In this document: piece by piece, positions 49,757-58,459 of the stretch
Layout of the letters: every line of letters begins with the position of its first letter
How positions within the stretch are numbered: the first letter of the stretch is position 1
Assembly (NCBI RefSeq): GCF_004345245.1
Contig: NZ_SLUQ01000011.1
Span: forward strand, 62,001-126,000
DNA from: Rhizobium sp. BK251
GTDB lineage: Bacteria > Pseudomonadota > Alphaproteobacteria > Rhizobiales > Rhizobiaceae
Length of the DNA: 64,000 bases
Reading direction: 5' to 3'
The notes under the pieces: generated by a model
Told to the model about the DNA's origin: nothing
The model's input: the letters and a program-made list of their open reading frames with translations, nothing else
Database searches by the model: none
Program-made: the position numbers and the translations under genes

Positions 49757-50595
49757 CCCCGAAAACGGCAAAGCGGCTTAACCTCGCGGGTTTTGCCATT
49801 ACGCTGACCACGGTCATCATCGCTGTGCTCTGGGCGTTTCCGCTCTACTGGGGGGTTGTCTCCTCACTGAAACCGGAGGACGAAGTGGTTCGGCCCTATA
49901 TTGAACTATGGCCAGACACCTTCACCATCTCACATTATGTCTTCGCACTGACCCAGACACAGATCGGCACATGGTATTTGAACTCGATCGTGACGGCGCT
50001 TGCGGTCACCGTGCTGACGGTCTCTTCATCGCTGCTTTGCGGTTATGCGATATCGCAGCTTGAATTTCCGCTCCGCCGCCCGCTGTGGTGGCTAATCCTG
50101 GCGAGTTTCATGGTCCCCCTGCAAACTATGATCGTCAATCACTTCGAACTCGTTGCAAGCCTTGGACTTCTTAACACCTGGAGCGGCATCGTGCTTCCGC
50201 AGTTGATCCACCCAGTGATCGTCATAGTCTACAAGCAGTTCTTTGACGGGGTGCCGAAGGATTTTCGAGAGGCCGCCGTCATGGACAATGCCTCGGAGTG
50301 GCGCATTCTCACGCGGGTCTACATGCCCATGAACTGGGGGGTGACGGCGGCACTTGCCATCGTCACTTTCATATGGTCCTGGAACGCCTTTCTCTGGCCG
50401 TTCCTGGCCGTGACGCAGACAGACATGATGACCATCACCGTAGGCATAACGCAGGTCAACGATGCCTTCGGGGTCTACTATGCTCGACAGCTCTCCGCAG
50501 CCGTGCTTGCCGGCCTGCCGGTCGCAATCGCCTATCTCGTGTTCCAGCGACGGGTGACCGAAGCAATCACTTTGTCGGCCGGCATCAAGGGGTGA
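49753..50595 (+). CDS. Sugar ABC transporter permease, MalG/UgpE type
   Basis: A 280-residue inner-membrane permease with six helices. Its EAA loop is DFREAAVMDNASEWRILTRVYMPMNWG. The ATG at 49753 overlaps the upstream stop (ATGA) and has AGGAGG 7 nt before it. A terminator follows at 50605. Confidence 0.92.
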   Translation: MTPKTAKRLNLAGFAITLTTVIIAVLWAFPLYWGVVSSLKPEDEVVRPYIELWPDTFTISHYVFALTQTQIGTWYLNSIVTALAVTVLTVSSSLLCGYAISQLEFPLRRPLWWLILASFMVPLQTMIVNHFELVASLGLLNTWSGIVLPQLIHPVIVIVYKQFFDGVPKDFREAAVMDNASEWRILTRVYMPMNWGVTAALAIVTFIWSWNAFLWPFLAVTQTDMMTITVGITQVNDAFGVYYARQLSAAVLAGLPVAIAYLVFQRRVTEAITLSAGIKG

Positions 50596-50604
50596 CGTTG
50601 AACA

Positions 50605-50638
50605 GGGGGAGGAATCGCGGCCGGTCCCTCCCCTTTTT
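50605..50638 (+). terminator. Rho-independent terminator of the GH51-ABC operon
   Basis: GGGGAGG (50606-50612) pairs with CCTCCCC (50627-50633), followed by five T. Confidence 0.7.
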
Positions 50639-50660
50639 GCCTGTGCGGGGATTTTACCCG

Positions 50661-51737
50661 TCAGTGCACGTGATGCGCCTTGCCGTGTTGGTCAAAGAGG
50701 TGGACGGCACTCGTGTCGAAGGAGATGAAGACGGTATCGCCCGGCTGGACATTGCAACGCCCTGCATCCTGGGCAATCACTTCGTTGCCATCCTTCATGC
50801 TGCAATAAAGGAGTGTACGGTCGCCGAGCCGCTCCACGACACCAACCTTGGCCTCACTGACCTGCGCAGCGACATCTTCGCCTTGCAAGACCCTTACCGC
50901 TTCCGGCCTGATTCCGAGTTCGTAGCGACCAGGGCCTGACTGCGGTGGCGAGATCCTCAACTCGGCGCCGTTTCCCAGCCGCAGATTCCCACCGGGCAGC
51001 AGATCCACAGGCAGAAAATTCATCGCCGGGCTGCCGACAAAGCCTGCAACAAAGCGCGATGCTGGCTTGAGATAGACCTCCATCGGCGTGCCGATCTGTT
51101 CAATTCGGCAGTTGTTGAGCACGACGATCCTGTCGGCGAGCGTCATGGCCTCGGTCTGGTCATGCGTCACATAGATCATCGTCGACTTCATGCGTTGGTG
51201 AAGCTCTGCCAACTCGACGCGAGTGCGCACGCGTAGCGCGGCATCGAGATTGGAAAGAGGCTCGTCCAAGAGAAAGGCCGTCGGATCCTTGACGATCGCA
51301 CGACCGATGGCGACGCGCTGGCGCTGCCCACCCGAAAGTTGGGCGGGCCTCCTTTCGAGTAGCGCAACCATCTCCAGCATCCGCGCGGCTTCGGCAACGC
51401 GCTGGTCGATGTCCCTTTCCGGCACGCCTATGTTTCGCAAGCCGAAAGCCATATTGTCCCGGACCGTCATGTGAGGATAAAGCGCATAGTTCTGGAAAAC
51501 CATAGCCAGCTTACGCTGACCCGGTGCCAGCGTCTCGCTCCGCACGCCGTCTATGCTCAAGGCTCCGCTGGTGATCGTCTCAAGTCCGGCAATCATCCGC
51601 AACAGGGTAGATTTTCCAGAACCCGAGGGCCCCAGAAAGACCAACAATTCCCCGGATCGGACTGTCAGCGATATATCCTCGATGACTTTGACGTTGCCGA
51701 AGCTCTTGGTGACATTTTCAAGCCTGATCTCTGCCAT
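50661..51737 (-). CDS. Sugar ABC transporter ATP-binding protein, UgpC/MalK type
   Basis: A 358-residue ATPase with Walker A FLGPSGSGKSTLLRMIAG, Q-loop MVFQNYALYPHMTV, signature LSGGQRQRVAIGRAIV, Walker B FLLDEPLSNLDA and switch VTHDQ. The C-terminal TOBE/regulatory part (from about residue 240) has the MalK-like YELGIRPEAVRV. It most likely energises the GH51-linked permeases, although it is transcribed convergently. AGGAGG precedes the ATG, and a perfect 18-nt palindrome lies 28 nt further upstream. Confidence 0.93.
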   Translation of the reverse strand: MAEIRLENVTKSFGNVKVIEDISLTVRSGELLVFLGPSGSGKSTLLRMIAGLETITSGALSIDGVRSETLAPGQRKLAMVFQNYALYPHMTVRDNMAFGLRNIGVPERDIDQRVAEAARMLEMVALLERRPAQLSGGQRQRVAIGRAIVKDPTAFLLDEPLSNLDAALRVRTRVELAELHQRMKSTMIYVTHDQTEAMTLADRIVVLNNCRIEQIGTPMEVYLKPASRFVAGFVGSPAMNFLPVDLLPGGNLRLGNGAELRISPPQSGPGRYELGIRPEAVRVLQGEDVAAQVSEAKVGVVERLGDRTLLYCSMKDGNEVIAQDAGRCNVQPGDTVFISFDTSAVHLFDQHGKAHHVH

Positions 51738-51764
51738 GCGTTCCTCCTGTATTGAACCATTCTT

Positions 51765-51782
51765 TCCGGTATATACCGGAAG
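51765..51782. promoter_or_regulatory. Perfect 18-bp palindrome, operator candidate of the UgpC-like gene
   Basis: TTCCGGTATATACCGGAA (51765-51782) is fully self-complementary. It lies in the probable promoter of the ATPase gene, 28 nt before its start. Diverged relatives are at 45882-45899 and 52345-52362. Confidence 0.65.
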
Positions 51783-52344
51783 TCAAGATATCATTGGCCT
51801 GTGCAAAAAGGTGCAGCGCGCTTTGTATCTCTCATGCGTCTGCCGAGGGAGTGATGCCGGACTCCGGGGCGGAAACTCCTGCCCGCTTGAATAATCATGA
51901 ATATCCTGAATTTCCGAACCAGGATCACTTCGCGATCGGCTGCGACCGATAAATTTCGCGCCGCAAACGGCTCCTCCGTCGCGCTAGTCATCGGACCATT
52001 CTGTTTCAAACGCTGAACAAAGATGGGTTTTCATAAGTGCGACCTACTCCCTAGTTTCATACGGCCTCACTCCGCTGGAAAACCGCTTCCTGCGCCATCA
52101 TTCCCGTCGGCCCGATAGATTAAAACTCCGGCCCGAAAAACGTCGCGGAGTTTGGCGCAGAAGCGGGTCTCTACTACAATGGAAGGCCAATCACGGGGAA
52201 ATTTGCCAAGTTTGCGATCGCGCTCAAATGTACATTCGGACGCGATGATTTTTTGCGAGCAACAAGCATCGCGGCATCGTGTTCGCGCGCGCCATATTCT
52301 TTACTTCGCCACTACCGGACCCACCTCACTTGATGGATCATAAT
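51783..52344. other. Gap without a supported gene
   Basis: About 560 nt between the ATPase and regulator genes. I recognise no coding sequence. Confidence 0.45.
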
Positions 52345-52362
52345 TTCCGATATACATCCGTT
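52345..52362. promoter_or_regulatory. Imperfect operator candidate upstream of the ArsR-like gene
   Basis: TTCCGATATACATCCGTT resembles the palindrome at 51765-51782 at 12 of 18 positions and lies 23 nt before the regulator start, consistent with autoregulation. Confidence 0.35.
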
Positions 52363-52384
52363 CATTGTAGATTATGGAGGGGTC

Positions 52385-53308
52385 ATGGAACGCTCGTTTT
52401 TGACGATTGCAGCCGGCCAGAACGATGACGCAATACGCGCGCTTTCGGCGCCGGCGCGGATCGAGATGCTCAAGCTGCTCTGCGCCAGAGGGCCGATGAA
52501 TATCAACGACATCGCGCGCGCCCTTTCCCTCCCTCAATCGACCGTCGCGACCGGCATCCAGATTTTGGAAGACGCCCGGCTTGTCGATTCCCGTCTGGCG
52601 AAAGCCCGGAAGGGAAACCAGAAGATCTGCTCCGCGATCTACAGCGAAATTCTGATCAGTTTCGAACAAAGCGCAGCCGAAAGGGCCGATAATACTATTG
52701 AGGTCGAGATGCCGGTCGGCCTCTACACCAGTTGTGACGTATTTGCGCCATGTGGGCTTTGTTCTACCGAGAGCGTCATAGGCCCACTGGATGTTCCTGA
52801 CTATTTTCTAGACCCACAGCGCATGCAGGCTGGGCTAGTCTGGTTTGGCAGGGGGTATGTGGAATATAAATTCCCTAACAATGCGAAGGTTCTCAACAAG
52901 GATGTCCATGCGATCGAATTCTCGTTGGAACTTTCGTCGGAAGTGCCTGGCACTAATTCCGACTGGCCCTCGGATATAACGCTCTGGGTCAATGGCATGG
53001 CTATCGGAACCTGGACCTCGCCCGGCGACTATGGTGACAAGCGCGGCGCGTTCACTCCACCATGGTGGAAGCTTGAAGGCTCGCAATATGGTACGATGAA
53101 GACATGGCGCATAACCCCGCGAGGAACCTTTATTGACGATGTCGCCGCATCGAATGTTACGCTCAGCGATCTCGCACTAGACCGCCACTCTTCCATTCGA
53201 CTTCGGGTCGGCATCGCAGACAATGCCGACCACACTGGCGGCGTGAATATTTTCGGCCGCGGATTCGGCAATTGCGGTCGTGATATCGTCATGCGACTAC
53301 ATGTCTGA
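52385..53308 (+). CDS. ArsR-like regulator with large C-terminal domain
   Basis: A 307-residue protein. Residues ~15-85 form a winged helix of the ArsR type (AIRALSAPARIEMLKLLCARGPMNINDIARALSLPQSTVATGIQILEDARLV). The remaining ~210 residues contain no metal-binding ArsR site but a beta-rich region (GLVWFGRGYVEYKFPNN, AIEFSLELSSEVPGTNSDWPSDITLWVNGMAIGTWTSPGDYGD) that looks like a carbohydrate-binding or jelly-roll fold. The sequence CDVFAPCGLCSTES is a possible metal or structural cysteine cluster. Its position and the related palindromes suggest it controls the GH51-ABC genes, sensing a sugar directly. GGAGG lies close to the ATG. Confidence 0.8.
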   Translation: MERSFLTIAAGQNDDAIRALSAPARIEMLKLLCARGPMNINDIARALSLPQSTVATGIQILEDARLVDSRLAKARKGNQKICSAIYSEILISFEQSAAERADNTIEVEMPVGLYTSCDVFAPCGLCSTESVIGPLDVPDYFLDPQRMQAGLVWFGRGYVEYKFPNNAKVLNKDVHAIEFSLELSSEVPGTNSDWPSDITLWVNGMAIGTWTSPGDYGDKRGAFTPPWWKLEGSQYGTMKTWRITPRGTFIDDVAASNVTLSDLALDRHSSIRLRVGIADNADHTGGVNIFGRGFGNCGRDIVMRLHV

Positions 53309-53328
53309 CCCAACAGAATGCTGGCGGC

Positions 53329-54447
53329 TCAGTCCGTCCGCCTCAATGTGATGCGCGTCAACTCCGACATAATCCCGAGCCTAACGGCAAAGCCCGGCCA
53401 AAGTGCTGTCCCTTTGTTGACGTAGAGCTGCATCCTGGCGACCTTGTACAGTCCGGAAACGAAGCCATTGTTCGCGCGGGCGACAAGGCGGTTCAGACCG
53501 ACAACCATCCCTCCATGGGTATGGCCGGACAGCTGCAGCGCGACGCCGGCCTTGGCCGACCGCGCGGCGAACATGGGCTGGTGATCGAGAAGGATGACGG
53601 GAGCCTTGGCAGGCGTACCTTCGAGCGCAGCCGCAAGATCGGGGGCAGTGGCACCGAAGCGGGCCGCCGAACGGTCCGTCACTCCTGCAATCACGATGCT
53701 GGAGCCGTCCCGCTCGATCACCGTATGAGCGTTCAAAAGCGGACGCAGCTTCAGGCGCTCGTATTCCCGCATCCACTCTTGGTAATCGAAGAAGTACTCG
53801 TGGTTCCCGGGGATCGCGTACACACCGTCACGGGCACGCAATTTCGCTATGGGCGCGACGTCTTCACGGCGATCCTCGACGCTTCCGTCGATCAGGTCGC
53901 CGGTCATGAGAATCACGTCAGCATTCAGCGCGTTCGTCCGTGCCACTACGGCATCGACCCATGCGCGTGGAAAAAGACGGCTGATGTGGAGGTCGGTGAG
54001 TTGGACAATCTGATAGCCGTCCAACGAGGCAGGAAGCCCGGGGATAGCGATCTCCATGTCCTTCAAAGACGGAACGCGGATAGCCTGAAAAACCCCGAAC
54101 GCACTCAGGCCCAGAGCCGCCGCGCCCATCGTGTACCGAACCATCGGAGGCACTGCGAGAGTGAATCCTCTGGAGGGTATCAGAGCCACTGAAACGACAT
54201 CCAGGACGATCTGGAACACCGCGAGAATGAGCGTGGTCGCCATCAGCAGGTTGAACGCAATGACAAGCGGCCGGGGGAACTCAGGTGCGAACACCGAACC
54301 TGACGAGAGACGGCTGAAGTAATGATACTGAGACGCGATCAGGAGAAGCAAGGCGACAACGATCTTGATCGAGAGGTGCCATGGAAGCGGTAAGATGAAC
54401 CGGGTGGCAACGATCAGCCAGGGAAGTCCGAAGATCAGATGAAACAT
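53329..54447 (-). CDS. Membrane-bound metallophosphoesterase
   Basis: A 372-residue protein with four N-terminal hydrophobic segments (about residues 1-115) followed by a calcineurin-like phosphoesterase domain. Metal-binding motifs are QLTDLHISRLF, VILMTGDLIDGS, AIPGNHEYF, LLDHQP and LSGHTHGGM. The layout equals YkuE/YaeI-type membrane phosphodiesterases, which can act on phospholipid or nucleotide-linked substrates. The start is uncertain: ATG 54447 is used here, while a TTG at 54483 would add 12 residues; neither has a clear Shine-Dalgarno. It is monocistronic. Confidence 0.87.
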   Translation of the reverse strand: MFHLIFGLPWLIVATRFILPLPWHLSIKIVVALLLLIASQYHYFSRLSSGSVFAPEFPRPLVIAFNLLMATTLILAVFQIVLDVVSVALIPSRGFTLAVPPMVRYTMGAAALGLSAFGVFQAIRVPSLKDMEIAIPGLPASLDGYQIVQLTDLHISRLFPRAWVDAVVARTNALNADVILMTGDLIDGSVEDRREDVAPIAKLRARDGVYAIPGNHEYFFDYQEWMREYERLKLRPLLNAHTVIERDGSSIVIAGVTDRSAARFGATAPDLAAALEGTPAKAPVILLDHQPMFAARSAKAGVALQLSGHTHGGMVVGLNRLVARANNGFVSGLYKVARMQLYVNKGTALWPGFAVRLGIMSELTRITLRRTD

Positions 54448-54695
54448 GTAGGGTAATTGGGCTTGTGCGATATCATTGCTCAATCATAACCACGGCGGCG
54501 CACGGAAGGCTACATTGCGCTCGAGGAAAGGCGCGATCATCGACCTCGAACCCCACCGACGTGATCCTTGTGGCGAGCTGCGGATGTGCGGAGACTGCGT
54601 GGATAGATCAGAGGCGCGCTTCTGTCTCTTCTGGTGGCTTGCGCAGTTCACGCTTATAGCTACGACGTGAAAACAGGCTTCCTCAATGACGTGAA

Positions 54696-54717
54696 GGCCG
54701 CCTGATGGCTGGCGGCC
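54696..54717 (-). terminator. Hairpin after the hybrid kinase gene
   Basis: GGCCGCC (54696-54702) pairs with GGCGGCC (54711-54717) over an 8-nt loop, 30 nt past the stop; the minus-strand tail is TTCACG, so termination may be partial. Confidence 0.4.
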
Positions 54718-54746
54718 CCGATACGTCCCGGGCATCGCCGCCGCCA

Positions 54747-56813
54747 TCAGTTGATCATAGCCTTGTCTTTCTCCGACCTCGCAAGCAGCGCCGAAATCTG
54801 CGCCGCCAGTTGCTGCTGGCTATACGGCTTGCTGAGGCGAGGCAGGTCGATCCCGGCTCCGGGAGGAAGGTCCGCATATCCGGTTGCCACCACGATCGGC
54901 AGTCCCGGGCGCATCTGCAGGACCTCCCTGGCGAGTTCTGCTCCGTTCATCTGAGGCATTGAGTAGTCGGTTATCATCAGATCGATCGGGGCGTCAGAGG
55001 AAGCGACCGCCAGCGCGTCGGCTGGTGAATTTGCCTCGATGGTCACATGTCCGAGATCTTCGAGCATTCCGACAGTGCTCATCGCGATAAGCGCGTCATC
55101 GTCGACGATCAGGATCGAAAGTGGCCTATCCACCCGTTGGAGAGGCTCTTGGAACTCCCTCGCGACATCGGCGGCAGCGACAGTTGCCGAAGGGAACCAG
55201 AGCTCGGCCGTGGTGCCCTCGCCAACCTTGCTGGCAAGTTTGAGCGCGCCGCCGAGTTGCAGGGCCAATCCATGGATCATCGATAGACCGAGGCCGGTTC
55301 CTTTCCCCAACTCCTTGGTGGAGAAGAAAGGATCGACCGCCCGCCGCAACGTCTCCTTGTCCATTCCCGTTCCTGTGTCCGTGACCCCCATACAGACATA
55401 AGAGCCCTCTGGAAGCTCGTCCGTTGGCTGGCAGCACAGATGCGAGCGGAGCGATATGGTCAGGCTGCCGCCTTCCGGCATTGCGTCGCGTGCGTTGACG
55501 GCAAGGTTGAGAAGCGCGAGCTCGATCTGATTGGCGTCCCCGAGCACGGGCGCAAGATCGTCTTCGAAATCCGTCACAATACTAATGGTGGATCCTACCG
55601 AGCGTTGAAGGAGTTCCAGCATCCCGGAAACGAGTGCGGTCAGATCGGTAGGGCGGACTTCCAGCTCCTGCTGGCGCGCGAACGCAAGGAGCCGTTGAGT
55701 CAGCGCGGCTCCTCTTTTTGCGCCCTCAATCGCTCCTCGGACAAGCTTCACGGTTTTTGAATCGTGCTCAACCCGCTTCTTCGCAAGTTCCAGGTTTCCA
55801 AGGATCGCCATCAGCAGGTTGTTGAAGTCATGCGCCACCCCCCCGGTTAACTGCCCAAGCGCCTCGAGCTTCTGCGACTGGCGCAATCTTTCCTCCGCCT
55901 TCGCGCGCTGTTCCGCCTCGGTCACGAGCCGCTTGTGCGCTTCATGGAGATCGCGGGTCCGTTCCTCGACGCGCTGTTCCAACAGATCATTTGCAGCCCT
56001 GAGGCGCTCTTCTGACGCCTTTCGCGCTGTCACGTCGGATGAAACGCCCACTATCCGCACCGGCCGGCCGTCGCGATCACGCACCAGTCGCCCCCGGATC
56101 TCTGCCCAATGAATTGAGCCGTCGGGCCAGCGGTTTCTGCACTCTATTTCGCAGTCGGTCCCTGTTTCGATCGTGCGTGCAATGCTGCCCTGTGTGCGTT
56201 CTCGGTCGTCAGGGTGGACTGCCTCGAGAAGCGACTGATAGGCAAATTCATCCTCCGGTTTCCGTCCGAAGACGGCCTTGCAGACTTCCGACGCCGCCAA
56301 GGTGAGGGAAGCGAGATCGAGTTCCCACGCACCCAGATGCCCCGCCAGAAGCGCTGTCGTCAGGCGAAGTTCGCTCTCATTGAGCGCTTCGATGCTGGCA
56401 CGGGCTTGATACTGTCGCGACCTGCCTGCTCGTGCCGTGCCGGCGACGCTCAGGAACGTCGTCGGATGGAAGGGCCGCTCGAGGAACGTCGTATTGCCCA
56501 GGACCTTGACCAGCCTCTCGGCAGACGGGTTGCGGTCCGGACCAGCGTTGCGCTGTGTCAGGACGATGAATGGGAGATCTGACCAGGGGGGCTGGGAGCT
56601 GGTCCATTCATGCAGCGGCCGCATGTCTTCCGTACGAAGTGCCTCTTCGGTTATGACCGCAAAAAGCGTCGCGTCCGACAAGAGCTCGACGAATTCGTGG
56701 AAGCTGCCGGCCGATAATGCATGGATGTTTGCTTCGATGAGAAGAGCTTTCGCCACGTGGGCGTCGCGCCCGGAGGGCGCATAGATTAGCGCGTATCTAG
56801 GGGCCTCAGGAAT
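54747..56813 (-). CDS. PAS hybrid histidine kinase/response regulator, probable ATT start
   Basis: This soluble protein (688 residues from the ATT) has an N-terminal receiver-like region without clear phosphoacceptor (about 1-130), a PAS domain (about 145-265: GAWELDLASLTLAASEVCKAVFGRKPED), a coiled coil, the HisKA H-box LTGGVAHDFNNLLMAILGN, HATPase motifs (NLAVNARDAMPEGG, DTGTGM, GKGTGLGLSMIHG) and a C-terminal receiver (LIVDDDALIAM, phospho-Asp in MITDYSMPQMNG). The first canonical start, GTG 56756, would remove RYALIYAPSGRDAHVA, a segment I associate with the N-terminus of related kinases. An in-frame ATT at 56813 has AGGAG 8 nt upstream, inside the kaiC end. The start is inference. It is coupled to kaiC. 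Confidence 0.85.
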   Translation of the reverse strand: MPEAPRYALIYAPSGRDAHVAKALLIEANIHALSAGSFHEFVELLSDATLFAVITEEALRTEDMRPLHEWTSSQPPWSDLPFIVLTQRNAGPDRNPSAERLVKVLGNTTFLERPFHPTTFLSVAGTARAGRSRQYQARASIEALNESELRLTTALLAGHLGAWELDLASLTLAASEVCKAVFGRKPEDEFAYQSLLEAVHPDDRERTQGSIARTIETGTDCEIECRNRWPDGSIHWAEIRGRLVRDRDGRPVRIVGVSSDVTARKASEERLRAANDLLEQRVEERTRDLHEAHKRLVTEAEQRAKAEERLRQSQKLEALGQLTGGVAHDFNNLLMAILGNLELAKKRVEHDSKTVKLVRGAIEGAKRGAALTQRLLAFARQQELEVRPTDLTALVSGMLELLQRSVGSTISIVTDFEDDLAPVLGDANQIELALLNLAVNARDAMPEGGSLTISLRSHLCCQPTDELPEGSYVCMGVTDTGTGMDKETLRRAVDPFFSTKELGKGTGLGLSMIHGLALQLGGALKLASKVGEGTTAELWFPSATVAAADVAREFQEPLQRVDRPLSILIVDDDALIAMSTVGMLEDLGHVTIEANSPADALAVASSDAPIDLMITDYSMPQMNGAELAREVLQMRPGLPIVVATGYADLPPGAGIDLPRLSKPYSQQQLAAQISALLARSEKDKAMIN

Positions 56814-58320
56814 TTGTCTCGCTCCTCTCGTCGAGCAGCGGGCGCGCCGCGCCCATGAATGTTGGAACGCCGCGGAGGACGCCTTGGAACTCGCTTAGCG
56901 GGGCCCCCAGGCGCAGGCCACCTTCCGAAATGGTGTACTCCCGGATCGTGCCTTCATGCATTCCCGTTCTCTTTTTAATCACCGAAACCGCTCGTCGGAC
57001 CTTTCCGTGCGCCTCGAAGTAGCGCAGCAGGAGAACTGAGTCCGCGAGATAGGTTACGTCCACGGGCGTTTTCATGTCGCCAACCAAACCGTGTTGGGCC
57101 ACCGTGAGGAACGTGCTAACCCCCTGTCGGTTCAGGTATTGCAGCAGCTCGTGCATGTGAAGAATAAGCGAGTTTTCCTCAGGCATTGCGGCCTGATAGC
57201 CGTTTACGCTATCGATGAAGACCGTCTTGGCCTGGGCGAAATCCACCCGTTGGCGGACACGATGGGCGAACTCTCCTGGCGACAGTTCCGCCGCGTCCAG
57301 CTGTTCGATGTGCAGGGATCCGTCGTCGCGCATTTCTTCGAGATCAATGCCCAATGGCTTCATGCGGTTGAACAGCAGTCCAAGCTCCTCGTCGAAGACG
57401 AATACCGCCGCTTTCTCGCCACGCGCGACCGCAGCGCCGACGAACGTCAATCCGAACAGGCTCTTTCCGGTCCCTGCGGGACCAATAATGAGGGTGGAGG
57501 AGCCCTTTTCGATGCCTCCCCCGAGCAACGCGTCCAGCTCTGCATTGCCGCTTCCAACCGCACGACGGTCAAACTCGCTATGGTGTTCGACTGCTCGTAG
57601 GCGGGGATAGACCGCCACGCCGCCGGTTCGGATGGCAAAGTCGTGATAGCCGCCGCGGAATGCCTGGCCACGATACTTGATCACCCGCAGGCGTCTTCGC
57701 TCCGCACCATAATCCGGTGCAAGCTCCTCAAGGCGGACGACGCCATGCACGACGCTGTGGACAGTTTTGTCAAGAACGTCGGCGGTTAGGTCGTCCAGAA
57801 GGAGCACGGTGGACCCCTGGCGCGCAAAGTAGTGCTTCAGCGCCAGAATCTGCCGTCGGTATCGCAGCGAGCCTTGCGCAAGCAGTCTGATCTCAGAAAG
57901 ACTGTCGAGCACAACGCGGTCCGGTCGAACGCGCTCGAACATGTCAAAGATCATCTTCGTCGTTTCGCCAAGCTCAAGGTCCGACGAATAGAGGAGGCTC
58001 TGCTGATGGGCGTCGTCGAGAAGACTCTCCGGCGGCACCAACTCGAAAACATTGATGTTTTCGTCAATGGCGAGACCGTGCGACGCGGCGCCCTGGCGCA
58101 GTTCCTGCTCCGTTTCCGAAAGCGTTATATAAAGGCCTGTCTCGCCCTTGGCGGCACCTTCGAGGAGAAACTGCAAGGCTATGGTCGTCTTGCCAGTGCC
58201 TGGACTTCCCTCGAGAAGAAAGACGTGGCCCCGCGAAAGGCCACCACCGAGTATTTCATCGAGACCGCCGATGCCGGTCCCCGCCTTTTTCTCACCTTCC
58301 GTCACGATTGCCTCACCCAT
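56806..58320 (-). CDS. kaiC: KaiC-like two-domain ATPase
   Basis: A 504-residue KaiC/RadSF protein with duplicated domains: Walker A GSPGTGKTTIALQFLL near residue 40 and GPAGTGKSLFGLTFVG near residue 285, both intact. The second-domain segment corresponding to the cyanobacterial autophosphorylation site (Ser-Thr before ITDT) reads VTYLADSV, so the phospho pair would be Thr-Tyr. KaiA and KaiB are not present in the window. Outside cyanobacteria such proteins have been linked to stress tolerance, partnered with histidine kinases as here. No clear ribosome binding site was seen before the ATG at 58320. It overlaps the kinase gene by 8 nt if that starts at ATT. Confidence 0.9.
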   Translation of the reverse strand: MGEAIVTEGEKKAGTGIGGLDEILGGGLSRGHVFLLEGSPGTGKTTIALQFLLEGAAKGETGLYITLSETEQELRQGAASHGLAIDENINVFELVPPESLLDDAHQQSLLYSSDLELGETTKMIFDMFERVRPDRVVLDSLSEIRLLAQGSLRYRRQILALKHYFARQGSTVLLLDDLTADVLDKTVHSVVHGVVRLEELAPDYGAERRRLRVIKYRGQAFRGGYHDFAIRTGGVAVYPRLRAVEHHSEFDRRAVGSGNAELDALLGGGIEKGSSTLIIGPAGTGKSLFGLTFVGAAVARGEKAAVFVFDEELGLLFNRMKPLGIDLEEMRDDGSLHIEQLDAAELSPGEFAHRVRQRVDFAQAKTVFIDSVNGYQAAMPEENSLILHMHELLQYLNRQGVSTFLTVAQHGLVGDMKTPVDVTYLADSVLLLRYFEAHGKVRRAVSVIKKRTGMHEGTIREYTISEGGLRLGAPLSEFQGVLRGVPTFMGAARPLLDERSETNS

Positions 58321-58459
58321 TGTCCGTCTTGTCGAGAACTAGAGTAAGTCTGACGGAAGGGAAGCGCGCCAGGGAACTAAACGACAAGATTGGAAACAAT
58401 GGGCGACCGCATATTGCCCTCGCATCTGCGCAGCGCTTTTGTTGCGGCCGCGCGCTTGC

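Noticed and set aside
56806..58320. A complete Kai circadian clock
   Set aside because: Only a KaiC-like protein is present. No KaiA or KaiB gene lies in the window.
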